Source: Candidatus Anammoxibacter sp. (GTDB lineage: Bacteria; Planctomycetota; Brocadiia; Brocadiales; Anammoxibacteraceae). From it: a stretch of DNA of 64,000 bases. Positions 16,986 to 26,995 of the stretch are shown here, piece by piece. The stretch spans positions 1-64,000 of the forward strand of contig JAIQZO010000102.1 of NCBI GenBank assembly GCA_021777055.1. The letters are read 5' to 3'. Under the pieces are notes generated by a model. It was given only the letters and a program-made list of their open reading frames with translations, was not told the origin of the DNA and searched no databases. The number at the start of each line of letters is the position of its first letter. Position 1 is the first letter of the stretch. Both the position numbers and the translations under genes were made by a program.

Positions 16986-19166
16986 ATGAAGAATGGTTTT
17001 CTTTTAACAATTCTTATTTTACTTTCCAGTAGCATTGCATATGCTCAAATAATGGGAGATGAACAGGATATTCCTGAAAATTTTCATGCCCGTTATGATC
17101 AACATTTTAGAGACTCCTATAATATTCAAACTGCAATCTCAAAAAAATTAGATTCTCGTATCGATAAAAGATGGATAAAAGTGCATTTAGATATTGCAAC
17201 CTTGCGTCCTCGTTTGATATCTTTTCAAAGAGCTGGCGTGAAGTCAATGCTTCCATTAATAGATTTGCCCCGAGAAGACGGCATTCGCCTCATTAAAGAA
17301 CTTAAGGGTCTATGGGATTTGACTGACACAGATATAGAAAATATCAAAGTGAAATCAGTTAGCCGTAAAGGATTAAATGTAACCCGTTTGATTCAACGTA
17401 TTAATGGCGTAGATGTATTTGGTTCGGAAACTTCGATTGCTTTTAATAAAGACAGGCAGGTAGTTTCTTTATCCGGACAATTTTTTTGTGGGAGCGATTC
17501 TTTTTCCCATTTAAACCCAGTAGTAAACAATACTTTTACAGAAAAGGCGATAGTAAAATCTATATTTGACCTGACAAATATTTCTTTAAAAGAATCTGAT
17601 TTTCATTATGTCAAAACAGCTGGCCAGTATCGATTTTATAAATTCAAACCCCGTCTAAGAAAAAGAAATTTACAATTTCAACGTTTGATTAGGGTCAAAG
17701 ATGTGATATTCCCATTAGGTGGAGAGGTCTTCATTCCAGGATATTACATGGAGTTATGGATTGATAATTATCCCGCATTTAGCTATATCAGAGAATCAAA
17801 TGAAAAAGCCCAACTGTTATTTAGAAAAAATCTTACTGCTTCAGAAGCGTTCAAGTATAGAGTATACAACACAGGAAACGAAATATTTCGACCTGAGGAT
17901 GGCCCCGCACCTGGTTCACCTCACCCTACAGGGGAAGCAGATGGTTTTCAGGCGCCAACGATTCAAGAAAAACTTATAGAAATAGAAAGCCTTCTTCCGG
18001 GAGACCCTTGGCTTCCACCGGGTGCAGAAACTACCATAGGGAACAACTGCTTTGCCTTTGCTAATTTAAAAAGATTTGATAGATTTAATTTTTTTCGCGG
18101 TGATGTTATAGGTGAAATCAGTGAGCCTGGTACTTTTGACTATGTTTATGACCATAGTAAAAATTCCGATGATCCGGTAAATCTACAAAGTAGCGTCGTA
18201 GGGATGTTTTTTCATGTTAATTGGCTTCATGACAGATGGTATGAGGCGGGATTTGACGAAGCTTCAGGAAATGCACAAGAGGTTAATTATGGGCGTGGAG
18301 GATTAGGTGGAGACCCAATTATTGCCCGAGGAAATGATTTTAGAGGAACAAATAACGCTTTTATGTCCACAGGTGCAGATGGTGAAAGTCCTGCAATGCA
18401 TATGTTTGAATTTCGTAGCGAAGAGTTCCCAGATGTACCAAGCCGCACAAGCAACCATGAAGCCATTGTTACTTTTCATGAGATGGGACATTATATCACT
18501 AACCGCCTTGTGGGAGATGGATCTGGATTGATTAACAATCAATGGGCCGCAATGGGTGAGGGTTGGGGAGATTTTTTTGCCTTAAGTATGACATCTCAGA
18601 GTTCAGACGACTTTGAAAATGGAGTATACGCGGCGGGTGGCTGGCCTGATTTCCTATTATCTGAAGGATTTACAGATAATTACTATTTCTCAATCAGACG
18701 TTATCCTTACTCGGCAGATATGTCAAAAAACCCTCTTACTTTCAAGCATATAAGCAATGGTGTCGCCTTACCAAGTACAAGTGAAGTTCCTCGTAATCCA
18801 GGTGCTCCATCTGGCCCTCGTAGCAACAGCGAAGTTCACAATGCTGGTGAAATATGGTGCTCAGCGCTATGGGAAGTATTTGTTAATCTTGTTAAGAAAC
18901 ATGAACATTCCGAAGCGGAACGACGGATGCTCACATACGTTATTGGTGGGTTAAGAATTACACCTTCTAGCCCCACTTTTATTGAGGCACGGGACGCAAT
19001 CATCAGTGCTGCAACAGCTTTAAACCCTGAAGATCTTCCTGAAATATGGAAAGGTTTTGCCAAAAGAGGCATGGGTGTTGACGCAGTTGCTCCACCATCA
19101 AACTCTAGAAACTTAAGAAACGTAGTAGAAAGTTTCGAGATTCCTAGCGATATATTAGATAATTGA
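16986..19166 (+). CDS. secreted M36 (fungalysin-like) zinc metalloprotease
   Basis: It has a signal peptide (MKNGFLLTILILLSSSIAYA), a propeptide of about 280 residues, then a catalytic region with HEMGH near residue 498 (zinc ligands and catalytic Glu) and the downstream zinc Glu in GEGWGDFFAL. The M36 hallmark HNAGEIWCSALWEVF is near residue 617. At 726 residues it has the usual preproenzyme size. It probably degrades extracellular protein. The gene is monocistronic behind a sigma-54 promoter and is the likely third target of the local NtrC-class regulator. No C-terminal sorting domain was seen. Confidence 0.9.
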   Translation: MKNGFLLTILILLSSSIAYAQIMGDEQDIPENFHARYDQHFRDSYNIQTAISKKLDSRIDKRWIKVHLDIATLRPRLISFQRAGVKSMLPLIDLPREDGIRLIKELKGLWDLTDTDIENIKVKSVSRKGLNVTRLIQRINGVDVFGSETSIAFNKDRQVVSLSGQFFCGSDSFSHLNPVVNNTFTEKAIVKSIFDLTNISLKESDFHYVKTAGQYRFYKFKPRLRKRNLQFQRLIRVKDVIFPLGGEVFIPGYYMELWIDNYPAFSYIRESNEKAQLLFRKNLTASEAFKYRVYNTGNEIFRPEDGPAPGSPHPTGEADGFQAPTIQEKLIEIESLLPGDPWLPPGAETTIGNNCFAFANLKRFDRFNFFRGDVIGEISEPGTFDYVYDHSKNSDDPVNLQSSVVGMFFHVNWLHDRWYEAGFDEASGNAQEVNYGRGGLGGDPIIARGNDFRGTNNAFMSTGADGESPAMHMFEFRSEEFPDVPSRTSNHEAIVTFHEMGHYITNRLVGDGSGLINNQWAAMGEGWGDFFALSMTSQSSDDFENGVYAAGGWPDFLLSEGFTDNYYFSIRRYPYSADMSKNPLTFKHISNGVALPSTSEVPRNPGAPSGPRSNSEVHNAGEIWCSALWEVFVNLVKKHEHSEAERRMLTYVIGGLRITPSSPTFIEARDAIISAATALNPEDLPEIWKGFAKRGMGVDAVAPPSNSRNLRNVVESFEIPSDILDN

Positions 19167-19236
19167 AAACTGTCGTGAAGATCAAATATATATAGTACAA
19201 CTTTGTAACAGTTCAGCAAAACCCAGGCCCCCCCCT

Positions 19237-19262
19237 AAATCCCCTCTTTTTAGAGGGGATTT
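19237..19262 (+). terminator. 11-bp perfect stem-loop after the protease gene
   Basis: AAATCCCCTCT and AGAGGGGATTT flank a short T loop 70 bp after the stop codon; there is no strong T-run. It may terminate transcription, although CCCCTAAATCCCCTC hairpins are also a widespread intergenic repeat. The rest of the gap up to 20352 holds only C- and G-homopolymer runs near 19870-19965 and no gene. Confidence 0.5.
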
Positions 19263-20352
19263 ATAGGTTATTATGGTACCTCTGTCTTTATGGATTGAAT
19301 TTATAGCTTATAAAACAGATGCTGTTAATCCTCTCTAGAAATAGAGGTGGATGTGCAAGCAAGTAGAATGTGTAATACACGCTGAATAGATACACAATTT
19401 TTTGATTTAAATGTCACTAACTAGGCACGATCTTTTAACTCTTTATGTATTCTTATAGACGGCATGATTTACTTGTTGAAAATCACGGTTAAACACTCTT
19501 AAAAAGATTAAGGAACTTTCTATTTCCTTACGTGCGTATATACACTGGCAAGCAGTTTTGCTCCTGCATAAAATTAAACATTCAGGACTGTTATAGTGTC
19601 TGCTCCAACAAGAAAACATAATAGGTAGAGAAAAACGCTGGCTAAAGTCTGTCGGGACCTTGTGTTGTTAATATAAGCCACTAAATTTAGGTCTAAAATA
19701 GTGCATTTGGAGTACTTTTGGCTTTTAAAATCTTAATCATAATCTACTGACAAAGATTAAGATTAGCACTATAATAATTTTTTTGAACGTACACACCCTA
19801 CATTATCAATGAAATGAAAGTTACTATACTATTAAATTGAGATCTTATCAAAAAAGCATAGTACACCTATTAATCCCCCCCCTACCCTATACCTAACCTT
19901 CCTATTAAGGATAAGGGAAATGATAAATTCCAAGCCTTTAGTGAGAGACGTTAGTTGGGGGGGGGTACAAATAATTTATCGATAATTTCAGGAGCAACAG
20001 AGGCCGTTTGCAAAGTTATAGTCAAACAGCAGTTGTGTAATGCAGGAATGAAATCAAACGATAAATCATCGGTAAGTAAAGTCAACACTGTCTTAATTAT
20101 ACCAATGATAGATAAGAAACAGATTTGAAACAAGATAACCAATACGGTTTTACGGTAGTAGTATAGTTATCTTTACATAACCTTAATGCCATGCTCAACA
20201 TTTTTACCATATGGGGAGAGAAATATTATGCAAATCGTTTTGTTTGCACCCACATTTGTTTATGAATTAATTATATTCCGCTTGTAGTTGAAATATATCG
20301 TTGTGGTAAGTATAAAACATAGATGTAATTAACGGTAGTTAAATTGCCACAA

Positions 20353-21027
20353 TCAATAAACAGTGCCCTCACCTACTTCTGCAAGTGATTCCAGCATCTC
20401 CGCCGCCTTTACCGGGGCGTTGTATCTGGCAAAATCAATCTGTATTCGTTCTGCATTCTTACGGTAGGCCTGGTTGGAAAGTAACTCTTTTACAGCTTGT
20501 TTTATGCTTAACGGTGAAGGACTATGTTTCTTTAAATTTATGCCAGCCTTTGACCATGCCACTCGGGCGGCAACTTCCATTTTGTCATCGGTCTGGCCAG
20601 CTATCACGACAGGGATGCCGTGCGCAAATGCCATTTGGGTCCCTCCGTATCCACCATTTGTAACCATTATACTGACATAAGGAAGGAGGAGGTCAAAAGG
20701 GATGTATTTTTCCACTTTAACATTTCGGGGTAATTTAGTAAGATTGTCCCCGCAGGTGGAAACAACAATAATAAACAGATCTTCCCCCTTTAATCCTTCT
20801 ATTGCAGGAACAATTAAATCGTTAGGATTAACGGCCACCGTACCTTGGTTTATTAAGATTACCGGCTTACCGGATTGAAGTTCAGACCACCAATCAGGTA
20901 GAGAAAAAGAGGTGTCAGGTTCTAACCGTACAGGCCCGATATAGTGAAAATTTTTTGGCAGATCACTACGTGGATACTCAAATGCAGGGGTTGTCAGCTG
21001 CATTACCAGCGAGGGAGATTCAAACAA
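20353..21027 (-). CDS. MGT-family glycosyltransferase, C-terminal part (-1 frame)
   Basis: This frame holds the nucleotide-sugar-binding half of a GT1/MGT-type glycosyltransferase: FEYPRSDLPKNFHYIGPVRL, then VILINQGTVAVNP, and the donor-binding signature MVTNGGYGGTQMAFAHGIPV with a following QTDDKMEVAARV. It has no convincing start or ribosome site of its own; homology runs upstream into the other ORF. The two frames overlap by 25 bases at a slippery TTTAAAA, so the protein is made either through -1 frameshifting or not at all. Confidence 0.8.
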   Translation of the reverse strand: MFESPSLVMQLTTPAFEYPRSDLPKNFHYIGPVRLEPDTSFSLPDWWSELQSGKPVILINQGTVAVNPNDLIVPAIEGLKGEDLFIIVVSTCGDNLTKLPRNVKVEKYIPFDLLLPYVSIMVTNGGYGGTQMAFAHGIPVVIAGQTDDKMEVAARVAWSKAGINLKKHSPSPLSIKQAVKELLSNQAYRKNAERIQIDFARYNAPVKAAEMLESLAEVGEGTVY

Positions 21028-21641
21028 GACTCTTTTAAAAACGAAAGTTTTGAGGCCGGAAGCTTTAACCTTTTAAGCATTTCAGTAACAAGTTTATTTA
21101 CATCAATAAATAGAATATTATCGTTTAAATAGTGCAACAGCTTGTTTCTTATCCTCATAAAGATGTTTTTGCCAGGAATCAGACCAAATCCAAACGGAGC
21201 CGTGTCCCGACTAGGAATCGAAAGGGGAAGTAGAGATATCATTGCACTAGCCGGACCGTCCATTGCAGATCTCAAGTATGGACCTAACGTAATCGTATCG
21301 CCAATTAACACATCTGCCTTAAAACTTCTTAAGACATCATCAATTACTTCTAGTTGAGCATAACATGTACCAAGAAACAAATTCACAATATACCATTTAA
21401 TCTGTTTTATCCCCTTTAGTTTGGCAAGTTCAGGATAGAAATCGTAAACATTCTTGTCTCTGAAATCAATTTCCTCAGGCAGGGGATGAAACCTTGCACC
21501 TGCACTTTCAACCTTATCTCTCAATATACGACTGGTTATCCAAACTACCTCATGTCCACGTTCATAAAGTTTGCTACATATGGGTATGGTCGGGTTTATA
21601 TGCCCCGGAGCACAAGCTGTAAAGATTATAAACTTTGCCAT
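21003..21641 (-). CDS. MGT-family glycosyltransferase, N-terminal part
   Basis: The 212 residues form the acceptor-binding half of a macrolide/UDP-glucuronosyl-type glycosyltransferase: MAKFIIFTACAPGHINPTIP, LYERGHEVVWITSR and KADVLIGDTITLGPY are typical. Full-length relatives have about 400-430 residues, and this half ends at KLSFLKESCLNLPRW where homology jumps to the -1 frame. The heptamer T TTA AAA lies in the overlap in the correct phase for -1 slippage and would give SFLKRVLFESPSLV. It probably glycosylates a lipid or small molecule. No neighbouring biosynthetic genes are seen. Confidence 0.8.
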   Translation of the reverse strand: MAKFIIFTACAPGHINPTIPICSKLYERGHEVVWITSRILRDKVESAGARFHPLPEEIDFRDKNVYDFYPELAKLKGIKQIKWYIVNLFLGTCYAQLEVIDDVLRSFKADVLIGDTITLGPYLRSAMDGPASAMISLLPLSIPSRDTAPFGFGLIPGKNIFMRIRNKLLHYLNDNILFIDVNKLVTEMLKRLKLPASKLSFLKESCLNLPRW

Positions 21642-22765
21642 ATTTTATTTTCTTCCTGTTTTATCCGGTAATATTTTGGATGCAATAATGTCACACTTAA
21701 TAAACATTAATTTACTTATCCACAGATTCACAATTTTATAGACCAATATATGAAACATATTAATATCAGTTTTAAAAATGAAACTATTCCTAATACCTGT
21801 GGTTGTACAATCAACCTTTACTGCTTACCAAAATTAATCATAGGGCAAAAGTTCACCTAAGAATGATTTTACATTTTATTGACTCATAAACGTTTATAAG
21901 CAAGAGCCATGCCAATAAACTAGAGATTTACAGTTCAGTTAGAATGACAACAGAAGATGAGAAAGAGGAAAAGATGTAGCTAACAAACAGGTTTTAGAGA
22001 AAAAAAATGGTGATACATCGCCAGACACATAACTTGTTCTTATTAACCTGGCAATTAACCAGATGATATTGCAATACAGGAAAAAAACATAAACCATTAT
22101 GTATCAATTAAACAGGCAGGAAACATGACACCTATTTAATTCTCAGCTTAATACAACACATTACTTTCATTTGAAAGACAGTTAATAGGAGAATTGGTAA
22201 TACAACTGTAAGGTGTTTAACTGTTGTCCAAATTTCAGGAAGGTAATCTAGAAATAGATAAAGGATATCTCACTGAAAATTAAGGGCCCCAGCTTGTACA
22301 GATTTGTCACTGTTTATCTGAAATCGTTTAGATAACTGTTAATGAATACAGGTCTAAAGACATTTAGTACATTTATTGAGCAACTTGCACATGGATGGTA
22401 CAACAATGAATGACGTAAGGCAATGAGGTAATGTCACAGGATAGAATTTAGGCCTATAAATTCTATCAGAAACCGTAACTCTTAAAAGGAAATGTTATGA
22501 GGATATATATAAGCTTTAAGGTTTCTTTTTTTCGATAGAATACCCGACTTCTAATAACGCTTGTTAAGCAATTAGCGTCATGCTTGATGTGAAAACCTTG
22601 GCACCGTTGTAGCCGTATAAAAAAAAGCTTAGCTCATATCTTAATCATTAGCTATTGATATTTAACAAAGAGCCTGGGATTTTGTTATATTTATCAACAT
22701 CAACTAAAGTACACAAGCATTTAAATTAGTTGTTTTAATTATGAATAAGAATAATTAGATGGGCA
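21642..22765. other. 1.1-kb gap without recognisable gene
   Basis: AT-rich sequence upstream of the glycosyltransferase and downstream of ilvN (both on the minus strand). No ORF with a ribosome site, tRNA or clear terminator was found. TGGCACCGTTGTAGC at about 22599 resembles a sigma-54 site, but the +1 would face no gene. Confidence 0.5.
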
Positions 22766-23257
22766 TTAAGTGGGATCTTTACCTTTAACCATTACTAACT
22801 TTCCAGATCGAACCATTTCGATAATACCATATTTCATAAGCTTAGCTTCTAAATCATCCAATTCATAAGTAGCGCCACCTTGACCAACAATCAAGGCAGA
22901 ACCTTCTTCATTAAGGATCGTAGCACGTCCTTTTATGAGTTTGATAATAGCAGGACGGGTTTGTGGTGTTGTTTTAATCTTAACCATGGCATATTCATGA
23001 TCTACAGAATCTTGACCTGTATGCTCCTGGCAATGAACAACATCAACTAATTTATGTGTTTGTTTAATTATCTGCTCTAATGCATCCTTATTACCCTGTA
23101 ACGTAATAGTCATACTAGAAAATTTTGGATTAACCGCAGGAGAAACAACAAGCGCATCAATGTTAAAACCACGCCGCGCAAATATCTGAGCACAACGGAC
23201 CAAAACACCCGGTTTATTGGATACTAAAACACTAATAGTATGTATGTCCTTTTTCAT
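22766..23257 (-). CDS. ilvN: acetolactate synthase small (regulatory) subunit
   Basis: The 163-residue protein has an N-terminal ACT domain (HTISVLVSNKPGVLVRCAQIFARRGFNI) and the conserved C-terminal half (RPAIIKLIKGRATILNEEGS, EDLEAKLMKYGII-type end). It binds the IlvB catalytic subunit and mediates feedback inhibition by valine in isoleucine, leucine and valine synthesis. The start has AAGGTAAATT upstream. It lies downstream of ilvB on the same strand, but 485 bp of repeat elements separate the two genes, unlike the tight coupling usual for this pair. A broken copy of its 3' end lies at 7200-7346. Confidence 0.95.
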   Translation of the reverse strand: MKKDIHTISVLVSNKPGVLVRCAQIFARRGFNIDALVVSPAVNPKFSSMTITLQGNKDALEQIIKQTHKLVDVVHCQEHTGQDSVDHEYAMVKIKTTPQTRPAIIKLIKGRATILNEEGSALIVGQGGATYELDDLEAKLMKYGIIEMVRSGKLVMVKGKDPT

Positions 23258-23340
23258 TAATTTACCTTTTTTTATTGATTATTGTTGGTTGTTAGAAATT
23301 ATTCCCACTACCAACCAACAACAATATTCTATTAATTTAC

Positions 23341-23595
23341 CTATAGTATTAGCCTGTAAAAACTTATTTTTTTATAAAGAAATTTTACCGTGCATTCTCA
23401 AGTTATTTGTAACGTTATAGTTACTGGATACTAGATGCTAGATAATTTATTTTGTCGCATTAAAGTGTTATATCTTAAATTGCGCTCGCTTCTCTTTCAT
23501 CTGGTATCTTGATAAAAAAACTAGAAATCTAACTATTTGCCAGTATTCTGTATCCAGTATCCGGCATTTAATATTTTGGTTGCGGCTTCACCGCC
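23341..23595 (+). repeat. hairpin element B, copy 2
   Basis: It begins CTATAGTATTAGCCTGTAAA, contains TTTTACCGTGCATTCTCAAG and the inverted CTAGATGCTAG / CCAGTATCCGG-type arms, and ends GGTTGCGGCTTCACCGCC. It is joined directly to element A copy 2, in the opposite order from 16356-16862. Confidence 0.8.
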
Positions 23596-23742
23596 CTATA
23601 GTATTACTTTATAAAAACTTCTTTTTTAAAAAATTTTGTGGTTTTTATTGAATACAGAATACAGGAGACAGAAATCTATGCTTTATTCTGAATTCTGGCT
23701 TCTGACTCCTGTATTCTGTATATTGGTTGCGGCTTCACTGCC
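23596..23742 (+). repeat. hairpin element A, copy 2 (abuts the ilvB stop codon)
   Basis: It begins CTATAGTATTACTTTATAAA; the arms GAATACAGGAGACAGAA and TTCTGACTCCTGTATTC surround a short loop; it ends GGTTGCGGCTTCACTGCC. The next bases CTA are the complement of the ilvB TAG stop, so the element border lies exactly at the gene end. Confidence 0.8.
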
Positions 23743-25497
23743 CTATGTACTTCCTGTGGGCTTTTCAAGCTTAGTTTTTGGTTGCTCAACCAACATATCA
23801 TAGGCGGATTTACCCGCAGGAATCATAGGAAATACATTATCTTCCTTAATAACTTCTGCATGAATTAGAACAGGTCCTTTATATTTGATAGCTTCTTCTA
23901 AACGTTTTTTAGCATGCGTTGTTTTGTCAATATGAACACCTTTTATACCATACGCCCCGGCTAGTTTTACAAAATCAGGATTACCTTCTAAATCAACACC
24001 GCTATATCGATTATCAAAGAAAAGCTCCTGCCATTGGCGAACCATACCTAAAAATTTATTATCTAAAATAAGGATCTTAACTGGCAACTTATGAATAAAA
24101 GCCGTAGCCAATTCAAATGCCGTCATCTGAAAGCCACCATCACCACAAACCGCAATTACTAAGTCATTAGGACAACCAAACTGTGCTCCAATAGCAGCAG
24201 GGAAGCCAAACCCCATAGTTCCGGCACCACCAGAAGAGATCCATTTATTGCCCTTAAGTGTTTTATTAAACTGTGATGACCACATTTGATGTTGCCCTAC
24301 ATCGGTACTAATAATAGCTGTACCCTTTGTAATGTCCTGTAATAATTGCAACATGTATTGGGCGGTTAAACCTTTTGAATTATCGATCTTTAATGGATAT
24401 TCTTTCTTATAAAACTCACACTCTTCCAACCATTCTTTGGTATCACAAGGTTTTACATGTTTCACTAATTCTTCCACAACCAATCGTGCATCACCAATCA
24501 CATACGCATCTGATCTGACAATCTTACCAATTTCTGCTTCATCAATATCAATATGTAATTTCTTGGCGCCAACACAGAATTTATTAGGATCGCCATTAAT
24601 ACGATCATCATAGCGTGATCCAATGGACAAAATAAGATCACATCTTGTCAGCGCTTTATTAGCATAAGCAGTTCCATGCATACCTAACATACCTAAAGAA
24701 AGCTTATCCGTCTCAGGAAACTCACCTTTACCCAGTAAAGTATTAGTTACTGGAGCTTGCAGTTTGTTTACTAACTTACGAATAGCATCACCGGCCCGCG
24801 CAATAACAGCCCCATGTCCAACAAGGATAAGAGGACGATTCGCATCTTTAAAACATTGCGCCATTTTCTTAATATCTGATAATTTCCCCTTACCAGGTAC
24901 TGTGTAACCGGGAAGATCCATTTTTGGATCTAACGTTTTACCTGTAAAAGGCGCAGATGTAATATCTTTTGGCAAATCCACAAGAACTGGTCCAGGACGG
25001 CCTGTATTGGTAATATGAAATGCTTCCTTTATAATACGAGGAATGCTATTTGTTTCTTTCACTAAATAACTATGTTTAACCATTGGCATCGTTGCACCAA
25101 AAATATCCGCTTCTTGAAATGCATCTTTACCTAACATAGGCGTAATCGTCTGTCCTGTTAAAACAACCATGGGAACCGAATCCATTTGTGCCGTTAGAAG
25201 TCCTGTAACAGTATTTGTAGCGCCAGGGCCACTTGTCACCAAAACAACACCTGGTTTACCTGTTGCACGTGCATAACCATCTGCAATATGTACTGCACCT
25301 TGCTCATGCCTTACTAAAATGAGCTTAATCTTCGAGCCAACAAGGGCATCGAAAATGGGAATAGCAGCGCCCCCTGAATAACCAAAAATATATTCCACGC
25401 CAAAATCTTCTAAACACTTAATAAGCGCCTGCGCACCATTTAAACCTTTAAAAGATAGTTTCTTTGAAGCTGGTTTCTTTGTTTTTAACATAATCAT
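23743..25497 (-). CDS. ilvB: acetolactate synthase large (catalytic) subunit
   Basis: The 584-residue thiamine-diphosphate enzyme catalyses the first common step of branched-chain amino acid synthesis, joining two pyruvates, or pyruvate and 2-oxobutyrate. Visible signatures are the catalytic Glu (LVRHEQGAVHIADGYARATG), VTSGPGATNTVTG, the FAD-binding middle domain, and the ThDP/Mg motif GDGGFQMTAFELATA...NKFLGMV. Length and domain order are complete. The extreme C-terminus (QPKTKLEKPTGST) ends at the border of hairpin element A. ilvN follows after 485 bp. Confidence 0.96.
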   Translation of the reverse strand: MIMLKTKKPASKKLSFKGLNGAQALIKCLEDFGVEYIFGYSGGAAIPIFDALVGSKIKLILVRHEQGAVHIADGYARATGKPGVVLVTSGPGATNTVTGLLTAQMDSVPMVVLTGQTITPMLGKDAFQEADIFGATMPMVKHSYLVKETNSIPRIIKEAFHITNTGRPGPVLVDLPKDITSAPFTGKTLDPKMDLPGYTVPGKGKLSDIKKMAQCFKDANRPLILVGHGAVIARAGDAIRKLVNKLQAPVTNTLLGKGEFPETDKLSLGMLGMHGTAYANKALTRCDLILSIGSRYDDRINGDPNKFCVGAKKLHIDIDEAEIGKIVRSDAYVIGDARLVVEELVKHVKPCDTKEWLEECEFYKKEYPLKIDNSKGLTAQYMLQLLQDITKGTAIISTDVGQHQMWSSQFNKTLKGNKWISSGGAGTMGFGFPAAIGAQFGCPNDLVIAVCGDGGFQMTAFELATAFIHKLPVKILILDNKFLGMVRQWQELFFDNRYSGVDLEGNPDFVKLAGAYGIKGVHIDKTTHAKKRLEEAIKYKGPVLIHAEVIKEDNVFPMIPAGKSAYDMLVEQPKTKLEKPTGST

Positions 25498-25574
25498 CTC
25501 ACTATTGATTAATAATTATTAATAAATCTGCCACAAGTATACCCACTGAAGCAATGAAACGCAATATATAATAA

Positions 25575-25606
25575 TGTGTCATACATTCTAGAGTAAGTAT
25601 GACACA
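25575..25606. promoter_or_regulatory. 10-bp perfect palindrome upstream of ilvB
   Basis: TGTGTCATAC and GTATGACACA flank a 12-nt spacer about 80 bp upstream of the ilvB start; with one bulge the pairing extends into ATTATTA on both sides. It may be a repressor operator or a leader hairpin of the ilv transcript. Confidence 0.45.
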
Positions 25607-25938
25607 TATTATTAACGTGTGATGGTCAGAGAAAGAAGTATAACGCAAATAAAGCTACTTACCATATTTGAAGAACGCTATGATTAAAGTGAATAAAGAT
25701 AAAAAACAATTTAAAACTGCAACTCTTCTATCTGTTAGATTAGACCACATCCCAGCCTCTAATGTTATTAAAGATTTCGCCGTTCGGGCACATGGAAAAA
25801 TTTAGGGGCACACCCTGCTAACACTTTGGTAAGCACCTAGTTTCAAAACTGAGACTACAAACCCTGGGTACCGTTGCCTCCATTTGACGAGAAATGAGCT
25901 TCTAAAATAGTAAACCTTAAGGAAACTTAGGAACACGC

Positions 25939-25988
25939 AGCACAACTTAAAGGGTACGTGACTGTATCTTTCCGCCCACAGTTGTGCT
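25939..25988. other. hairpin in the ilvB - DUF1439 gap
   Basis: AGCACAACT and AGTTGTGCT (9 bp, perfect) enclose a 32-nt loop. The 800-bp gap around it (25498-26299) also holds a 41-codon ORF without a ribosome site (25680-25805) and no other gene. A small RNA is possible but no known family was recognised. Confidence 0.35.
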
Positions 25989-26299
25989 CTACATCTTCAC
26001 CCAACAGACGAGATTTTTTTCCTTTTTAGAATTTTTTTATCAGTTTATGCCTCTATTTTAATAAGACTGCTTTTGGCATAACATTTCCAGGAAATAGCTT
26101 GATTTTTGTTGTTTAGTGTTATACCCTAACTATGAGAGTGACCGTAAATTAAGTGCATTACTGTGTGCAGAAAACCAGGTTCGAATTATCACAACCTTCA
26201 ATCTTTAAATCGTCACAGCGGCGAAGGCAGCACTTCTGGTTCAACTCTACCTGGTTGATCACTTTGACTATTAACTCAAATTATTAATAAAGGATGTTT

Positions 26300-26851
26300 A
26301 TGATACGTAAATTATTTGGCCTTATATTAATCTGTATAGTTATCGCAGGTGCCGCTTTATTTTTTGTCTCTAAAAAAGGATTAACGATTCCGCTCACTGA
26401 AACGTTTCTTAATCGCCAATTGGAGCAACAGTTTCCTATTGACGAATCTTATATGCTTATTTTTCACTTAGAGCTTGATAATCCAAAAGTTCATCTCGAT
26501 TCAGGATCAGATAAGCTTGGCCTAATGTTAGATGCCTTTTTTCGCATTGGAACGAAAGGGGCTGATCCTTATAAGGGAAATATTGACGTTGAATCAGACC
26601 TACGCTTTGACCAAAATGAAGGCAAGTTATATTTAGTTAATCCTGAAGTAAAAAATTTTGCCGTTGATGGTATCAAAGAAAAAGATACCAAAAAAGCAAT
26701 TCTTGCGGTCAATATGGCCTTAAGTGATTTGCTAAAGGACTTCCCAATCTACACTTTGGACGAAACCGATAGAGCTGAGAAGGCAGCAAAAATGCTTTTG
26801 AAAGACATTAAAATTGAACAAGGCCGTCTTAAGATTGTCTTTGGTTTATAG
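26300..26851 (+). CDS. DUF1439 (YceB-like) membrane-anchored protein
   Basis: The ATG at 26300 sits about six bases after AAAGGATG and is preferred over the ATG at 26294; the product is 183 residues. An N-terminal membrane or signal helix (LFGLILICIVIAGAALFFV) is followed by the pattern of DUF1439 periplasmic proteins (PLTETFLNRQLEQQFPI, LELDNPKVHLDSGSDKLGL, a lipid-binding BPI-like fold). Unlike E. coli YceB there is no lipobox Cys, so the protein is probably anchored by the uncleaved helix. Function is unknown, possibly lipid or hydrophobe binding in the envelope. Confidence 0.75.
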   Translation: MIRKLFGLILICIVIAGAALFFVSKKGLTIPLTETFLNRQLEQQFPIDESYMLIFHLELDNPKVHLDSGSDKLGLMLDAFFRIGTKGADPYKGNIDVESDLRFDQNEGKLYLVNPEVKNFAVDGIKEKDTKKAILAVNMALSDLLKDFPIYTLDETDRAEKAAKMLLKDIKIEQGRLKIVFGL

Positions 26852-26995
26852 AACAAAAAGTGGGTATCTGGAAATTTTCGAATTTTTTTAAAGGAACAAT
26901 GGTTTTTCCAAATATTTATCAGTTGTCCCGGAGATGATAAAAATCGTAATGGGGCAAACCTAGGGATGGATTCTAATTATTAACTAAGGATTAGT

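Noticed and set aside
22599-22614. TGGCACCGTTGTAGCC, sigma-54-like
   Set aside because: The -12 element is TAGC and no plus-strand gene follows.
25680-25805. 41-codon ORF upstream of ilvB
   Set aside because: No ribosome site and no recognisable motif.
26158-26270. GGTTCGAATTA reminiscent of a tRNA T-arm
   Set aside because: No acceptor or anticodon stem can be formed around it.
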